Source: Suillus spraguei
Taxonomy: Eukaryota; Basidiomycota; Agaricomycetes; Boletales; Suillaceae
Direction: 5' to 3'
NCBI GenBank assembly: GCA_016800925.1
Contig: JABCPU010000036.1
Coordinates: 186,001 to 250,000 of the forward strand
Length of the DNA stretch: 64,000 bases
The first letter of the stretch is position 1. Every line of letters begins with the position of its first letter. Shown here piece by piece: positions 57,730-64,000 of the stretch. The notes under the pieces were generated by a model that was not told the DNA's origin, ran no database searches, and saw only the letters and a list, made by a program, of their open reading frames with translations. Both the position numbers and the translations under genes were made by a program.

Positions 57730-58481
57730 GCTCAGGCGGTAGCAGACCGCTTACCACGGAAACTCGACCTAATATACGGGGACTGAGTAGAAGATAAATT
57801 TGGGGATCGTCATAAATGAATTTCGGTATCTTGCGGGCATCACAGACATGAAGCCCGCGTGTGTATTATTTACATACTTTTAAACCAGTTTACTTCATTT
57901 CGTGTGGGTTGGGGCGAAGGGAGTAAGATTCAGATTGTGCCATTGACGAGGCCTGGAACGAAGACACGCTGGCCACTGTTGGCATTAGATATCGGTCCAC
58001 TGGCAGAATCTTGAATCTCGAAGAGAGGGCTTGGCAGGGTTGTTGCGGCTTTCGTTGGCATTAATGTGGAGGACACTCAACGATGATTTGTTCTATTGCA
58101 AAGCTGGACGAAAGTACTTCGGAGAACACTCAGAACAGGATGGACTGACTGTTAGTAAGATGAGCATACACCGCTTAAAATTTTGTGGCAATTCCCTTGC
58201 ACTCTCGCTCGCTGAGGGCTCGGATGAGCGAAAACATACATATAACTCACACCCTCCTTTATTCCGCTCGCCGTTATCTTGCTTTACGTGTGGACTCTAG
58301 GTCCATTAGGATCTTTTGATAGTCCTATTCAAAGCAGTTCGAAAGAAGCCTTGATATCTTCCGTAAAGACACCAACTCGTGTTCACCACGTTGCACACTC
58401 ATTTCCCAGAAAACTCTCGAGATCCAATAATCCAAGCGCCCTGCCTCGTGTACTAAACGAGGGTTCCTGCCAGCAAAAACC
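57730..58481. other. Intergenic, promoter of the serine-rich gene
   Basis: About 750 bases with short overlapping open frames (for example 58031-58300) that match nothing. A pyrimidine-rich leader lies just before 58482. Confidence 0.45.
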
Positions 58482-61400
58482 ATGCATCGTTTACGGTAAG
58501 CCTAGCTGCCGCTCTCTACTGCCCTTTCAATTACCCGTCTCGTTCACGTATCATATATCTCGTCACCTCACCGCTGCGTTTAAACGGCTTCTTCGCTTTA
58601 ACTTTTATTGTTAACGTGCCTTACTAGCAAAAGGTCCGACCCTAACAGGAGCCGCCCGTTTGACGAAGAAGGCTGGTTCACACCGACATCTGAGCACAAG
58701 GAATTTCCAGCACTTCCGCCTGCTAGTGACTTTCGGACATCGCTCATACTACCAGAGTGCGTCACAGACTTGTATTGTCAATCTTACAGCTCTCTCACAA
58801 TACAGGTACCCAGTCTTACTCGCCGTTTTACGCTTCTCCGTTCCTCCTCCGGCGATCCTCTTACGCTCGACGATCTCAGGTTCAAGTTTGCGGAACAGAG
58901 AGCCCGTGGTGTACCAAACCAGATATCAGAGGAGGAAGAGGACATGATCCTTGAGACGCTAGGGCGGATGCGTACCAAAAATGCTGTCACTTTGAGTAGC
59001 AAACTTGAGGGCGGTTCTGGCGCTAATGCTACCGACCTGGGAATGGAATCCGACTACACTCATGAACGTACCTCTCATATATCCACCACGACCACTTCGA
59101 CTACATATCCGGCTTCATCTGTTACTTCATCCCCATCGCCAAGCTCGCGTTCAACAAAGAGATACAGCAACAATCTTTTTGCATCTGGACGGTTTCGCGA
59201 GTATAGCTATCTCCGCTCTGTGTCGCAAAGAAGCGGCAGTAGCCGTGGCGCAGCCTCCACAACACCATCAGACTCCGATCATAGTCTCAGAGAAAAGCCC
59301 TCGTCAAATTATTCCGAGAGTTTGAGGCCTGCAACGCCCGAAGGCAGCGGTCCTGCATCTTCAGTACCTTCCAGCCCCAACGATAAGACTCCCTTGGCTC
59401 GTTCTACGTCATTGATATCCTCTATCGAAGATTTTTCTTCTCAGGCGCTCGCGGACAACAACAAATGTAGCACACATCCCTCAAGTAACAGTTCCGTCAG
59501 CGTTCAGCGCGTTGAACTTGCTCTAGAGTGTGTCATACGGGACTTTGAAGAGGAGGCCGAGGATGAGATACTCATGCCTAGAACAGCACATCCTGCTCCA
59601 CGGTCGAGTGACATAGAACAGTCGAGTGCTTCATCTCCAGTTAGTGATTCGACGTCAGGAGCTTCGGTGGGGAAATTGATTTCTTCATGCATTACATACT
59701 GAACCGTGATGTCAGACTCAATCACATAATGACTACGAAGGCGGAACCGCGATATCACCAGATAAACATATGAACATCGACAACGAGAGGCAACGCTTTT
59801 CCCCAACCCCATTAGGTCGTGCGGGTACCATCTCCCCTACCCCTCGTCTTCCAGGGTATATCCCTGGAATGCCCCGTCCTATGACGCCTCGTGATCCTTC
59901 ATTTGACTCTGACGATGCGCGTGCACATTCTGCAACTCCACGTGCTATGTCACCTACACTTCCAAACGTCAATGGAGCGTCGCTCATCACCACGACTTTC
60001 ACTTCAAGTTTACTCCGGCGAGGTTCAGACGCATCTCGTAGCACCCCACGACCCATCTCGCCATCCGTGGCCCCACCTGCAAGCTCATTTTTGTCACGTA
60101 GTGCTGGTGGTCAATACTCGTCGGACAGTCCACGCGAGAGCGCGAGTGGTACTGACCAAGAAGCCTCTGTGTCATCCGCCTTCAGGAGGAAACCCGTATC
60201 TCCATTGACAGGCTCCGCCTTTCGACCCATGGTCGTATCTTCTCGACCTGGTACTCCATCGAACATCACTTGGAATGTCAACTCAACCTCTAGCACACCT
60301 TCTAACTCCAACCGCACTCACGGCAAGCGGGGTAGTTCTTCTAGTCACAGTCACAGTAGAAATGGCAGTCTAAGCACGGACACTGATCTTCAATCTAATG
60401 CGGATAAATCTAAATCTGCAAACCGGCCAGTTCGAGTGCATGTGCCTCCCGAGAGTCCTGTTTACCCTCAGGCGCCAAATGCTGGAACTTGGAATCGTTC
60501 GACTAGTCCTGCTCCCGTAGACAATCGTTCCCCATCCAGTCTTTCAGGTGTCATCAACCATGGGTCCTCACTTTCATTCTCGAGCCGCAGTATGCGGTCC
60601 CCCACTCCCACTCAGTCTCGGTCCACTACCGCCTCTCCCGCATTCTCTTTAAACGACTCACCAAGTTTCTCCAACCATGCCACCGTCCGTTCATCAAGAC
60701 ATCACAAGTCATCCTCGCATTTCTCTCTTGGACTTTCTCAGCCTGTTACCTTTTCGGCATTGGCCAACTCATCTCAGTCTTCACTGGAGTCTACTGGATC
60801 CAGTTATCACTCATGGTCTGCTGAGCAAAAGAAAGATGTAACTGTCGACCTCTTCAGCGATGTTGAGCAACAGTCCAGGTGGCACGATCTGGATAAATCG
60901 ACCTCCGTTACACCAGGTAGCTTGCAGGATGATGAAGACTTTGAGGACATCATACGGCGGTATGCAGGTCTGACTAAATCTGATTTCGTGGTCATTCAAG
61001 ACAAGCTGGTGAGCGCCGCGCGCGCAAAGGAAAATAATACAGAGCCTCGAGAGCGGACTAACTCGCTGCGGAGACGGAGGCCATCGACCTCGCAGTCGAA
61101 CTATTCCCAGAACGGTCGTGATAATCGAGTCCGTCCCCTTCTCTCACTCCAATGTTACTTATGGACTCACGACCAGTCACAGGTTGCAAGCCCGCCGCCG
61201 AATCAACCAGCTGCTTCCCAGGCATCCGCCACCGGACGGCGCTCCCCAGCGCCTGATCAAGCTGCCAAGGCTCATGCACTACTTGACTCCGTTGTGGGGA
61301 GCATCCCCCGTGCATCTACAATTGGCGTCGTGACCGATAACAAGGCGGAATTAGAGGATCCCTCAACGATGAAGGCGTCTCCTACTACTACGCGTCGTAA

Positions 61401-63771
61401 TAGGGATTTGGCTCGCGCCCTCGGTTTCGGAGATGAGCAAGAAACTATGAATCCACCGCAGGACAACAGTCCGCCTGTCGAAGACGTATCGCAGTCTAAC
61501 GATCCATCGGAGATACAGGTACCACAGTCGGTCGTGTCGGTTACTCAGGATGATGTCCAGCTGTCGTCCAATGCATCACCGTATAGCCTTCCATTCCATC
61601 CGGCTTCGGTACGAAGCCCTGGACCATTAATGGATCAAAGCGAACTCGTAAATGAAGTTCGGCGGAAAGCAGAAGCTGCTACTGCTGCTTTAATGAAGAC
61701 GTCTTCTGACCAGAAATTTACTGACGTCAATGCCTCGAGCATATCTGTGACACGGAAGAAAATCACTCCCAGTCAAATATCTGCACCCCATTTAGTGTCA
61801 GCACCTACCAGTGTAGAAACCATCCCTCTTCCACACCAGCCAAAGACTCTTATTTCTCCTCTTACCCATCAGCCCTCTCTGAACATCACTCAGAGGATGA
61901 GACGTCTCCGTAATACTCTGAGAGTTAAACAGCCAGTTCCGAGTGGCGAAGAAGTTACTCCCTTCCCTCTCGGCCTCCAGCCCAGTGCTGCACTGCCCCC
62001 TTCGGCTTCTCTGAATCGCAGGCCGACATTACCTCTTACAAAGGGTTACCCCTACGGGAGCTCGACAGATTTAGGAAAGGCTAAGTCACCGACATCAATA
62101 TCCAGTCCCCCGGCCTCAGCTACCCCTGGACTGAGAGGCTTCATGTCCCGCTTCCGAAAGCGTGCAACAGAGACTCAAGCTGAAAATGGTAGTGGGCTTT
62201 CGCGAGCTTCTCCAACCACTCCTTCTCCGACGACTTCGTTACATCACGGTCAAGGCCTAGTTGGTTCTCCCGTTAATACCGTTTCACCTACATCGGCACC
62301 CGTTCCGGCCTCTACTTCTGTGCCTATAGTAGGTAGCATTCGGCCAAACATTGATGGACCGCCAGCGACGGGCAATGATTCTGCTGCCGTCAAACAGTTG
62401 TTTGAGGCAGCTACCAATCTTGGTCTTGATCAAGCCGCATTAAATGACCTGTTAGCACGGTCCGCCTCAGTTTCATCACGTACAGCGGGTTGGTCTCTGT
62501 CAAGGAGTACATCAAACGCCGCGGCAGGTTCATCTATAGTGCGAGGTGACCTCTCAGCCATGCGATCTCGATCGCCCCTCCCAGAACCACAATTTAGTGA
62601 TGATGGCGGCATCAGCAGCGGAGGAGACGATAGGACTGTGAGAAAACTCTCCATTCGCAAAACGGGGGAATCCAGTCACAATCATCAAGGCATTCCTGAG
62701 AATTCCACCATTGTCAGGAGAACGCTTATCTTTCCCTCGGAGTTTCGTGCATCTAAAACCGACTTGAGCCAGATGGCGCGCAAACCATCGGGTAAGCGTC
62801 ATCGTCGGCCGGACAGCGCCACGTCTGCACAGTCTGGTCGTTCAGTGCATGACCGCGCACCTACCCCACCGCCACCGAAGTCGAACGGAGGAAAGCGTTT
62901 CTCGACTGATCGATCACCTCCTTTACCCACATCAATGACCGCTCAAGCTGAGGCTCTTTTACACCCTTCAACGTTAGGTGCACCTGTGGAGAAGCCGAAC
63001 TCTGCGTATGATTCTCTGTGGGTAATCATTTTACCTGTTTTCCCGTATCTAATTTTTACCATCAGATATGATATGTACGCTGGTGAGAGCAAAAATCTAA
63101 ATACACCCGCTGATGATGCGGTGGGCATTGGAAGCTCTCATGAAGAAGGTCATCCTGACGGTGCTGCCCTTGAACTGATTGAGATGGCAAATGGCGAAAC
63201 AATCTGGTGCGTATTCCTCTGTGGGACTATTAAGCCCACCAACCCACTAGATACTAACTTTTTGTAGGTCAATAGTGAACGGCTTGCGTGATGATGACCT
63301 TGAATCAGTTTATGCCAGCAGAACCAGTCTTGCATCTGAATATTCCTTGCGCGATAACACCGAAGGCCTGCAAGTATTTGTCAGGGAACATGGCAGGTCA
63401 ACGTCAAAGGGTAGTGGTTCGTCGTTCCTTTCCCGTAAAAAGTCATCACAGAGCAAGAACCGACCTGAAACCAAGGTGAATGGTTTTGTATCAATTATCA
63501 AACGTCATTAACGCTAGAGCAGGTTTTTTATAGGTCAGTTCTTGCGCTTGGTACGTAGAAGTTCGGTACTAATTGTCTAACTCCAAGTTCCTCCACTCAT
63601 ATTGGTCGTTTGATCGAGTCACTTTCTCAGGGGATGGACGCCGGTTCATTCAATTTTGGTAACCTACCTCCTGACCGCTCTACCCCATTGTCATTCCACT
63701 CCGACACCGACATGCATTGGACAGTTGAAGAAAAACTAGAACAGATGTTGGGATCGATGAGAAATCCTTGA
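58482..63771 (+). CDS. Large serine-rich, disordered basidiomycete protein
   Basis: Seven exons (58482-58495, 58628-59666, 59716-63017, 63066-63206, 63268-63475, 63523-63533, 63588-63771) give 1632 residues. The first coding exon is 14 nt (MHRLR), and the next begins KRSDPNRSRPFDEEGWFTPT. Ser, Pro and Thr dominate, with few ordered islands: LTLDDLRFKFAEQRARGVPN, EDIIRRYAGLTKSDFVVIQD with KLVSAARAK, QRMRRLRNTLRVKQPVPSGE, AVKQLFEAATNLGLDQAALN with DLLARSASVSSRT, and the C-terminus MHWTVEEKLEQMLGSMRNP. This resembles cortical or cytoskeletal scaffold proteins in composition, but I recognise no family. A 54-nt stop-free segment (61129-61182) with GT-AG ends may be a further intron. Exon 6 is 11 nt. 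Confidence 0.75.
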
Positions 63772-64000
63772 TTGCTAGATTTAATAATCGTTTATGCTAT
63801 ATTGATCTTTTCTCGTCAGCTTGGTCTATGGAGAATTTGGTTTACATTGGGCGTTGTGGTATCGATATTCGTACGGAGGCAGTAATACATGCATACATAT
63901 TCCTTGTTCTTTCGACCAATCCCTCACCCGGTCCCATCAAGCCACCTATTAAGATTCAAAGTGACCAAGACTTCGAGCAGTAGAAGGTCATGACTAAAGC
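63772..64000. other. 3' flank of the serine-rich gene
   Basis: No gene is recognised up to the window edge; probably 3' UTR and intergenic sequence. Confidence 0.4.

Noticed and set aside
58031..58300. 89-codon plus-strand frame upstream of the serine-rich gene
   Set aside because: No family, no conserved residues, and it lies in the promoter/leader region.

Overview
The window is nuclear DNA of a basidiomycete fungus, most likely an Agaricomycete. Genes are dense and lie on both strands. Almost every gene is cut by many introns of about 45-65 nt with GT-AG ends and CTAAC/CTGAC-like branch sites. The recognisable proteins are eukaryotic housekeeping and fungal families, and several predicted proteins look lineage specific. 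There are no bacterial operons, CRISPR arrays or rRNA genes. Gene models were built by hand: exons were joined so that phase and family conservation agree across every junction.

Layout. 1-404: 5' end of a gene running off the left edge. 405-4338: gene-poor, with a three-unit tRNA-derived SINE-like repeat at 2884-3425. 4339-14128: plus-strand genes for a medium-chain reductase, exportin CRM1, a doubtful small gene, TMA20/MCTS1 and an SRR1-domain protein, with an unresolved minus-strand locus between. 14489-24781: five minus-strand genes: an acidic orphan, APC3/CDC27, TCP1 (CCT-alpha), CDC25 and their long flanks. 25690-27959: an IAH1-like GDSL esterase with a dead tandem copy beside it. 28263-29394: tRNA-splicing endonuclease SEN34. 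29505-29760: relic of an EI24 gene tail. 30442-39901: a giant DUF3638/DUF3645-type gene. 40657-43853: EI24 and histone H1 on the minus strand. 44516-51506: an MZM1-like LYR protein joined in frame to a GGQ release-factor domain, then cyclase-associated protein (SRV2/CAP) and a 20-exon PhoD-like phosphatase. 51937-57729: a single-pass membrane orphan, COMPASS subunit ASH2/BRE2, and a ubiquitin E2 that shares a short divergent promoter with it. 58482-63771: a 1632-residue serine-rich orphan.

Themes. Several neighbours act in cell-cycle control (APC3, CDC25, and CCT, which folds APC coactivators) or in chromatin (H1, ASH2), but nothing in the DNA shows that they are co-regulated. The most unusual signals are: the MZM1 to release-factor read-through structure, in which a 51-nt 3n intron carries the only stop between the two parts; a run of 20-, 9-, 5- and 19-nt exons coding the metal-binding core of the PhoD phosphatase; four GC-AG introns; a helicase-like motif set in the giant DUF3638 protein; and nine single-base breaks, all of the same sign and mostly in homopolymers, in three plus-strand genes. 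The breaks look more like consensus errors than biology, but six of them fall in one gene.
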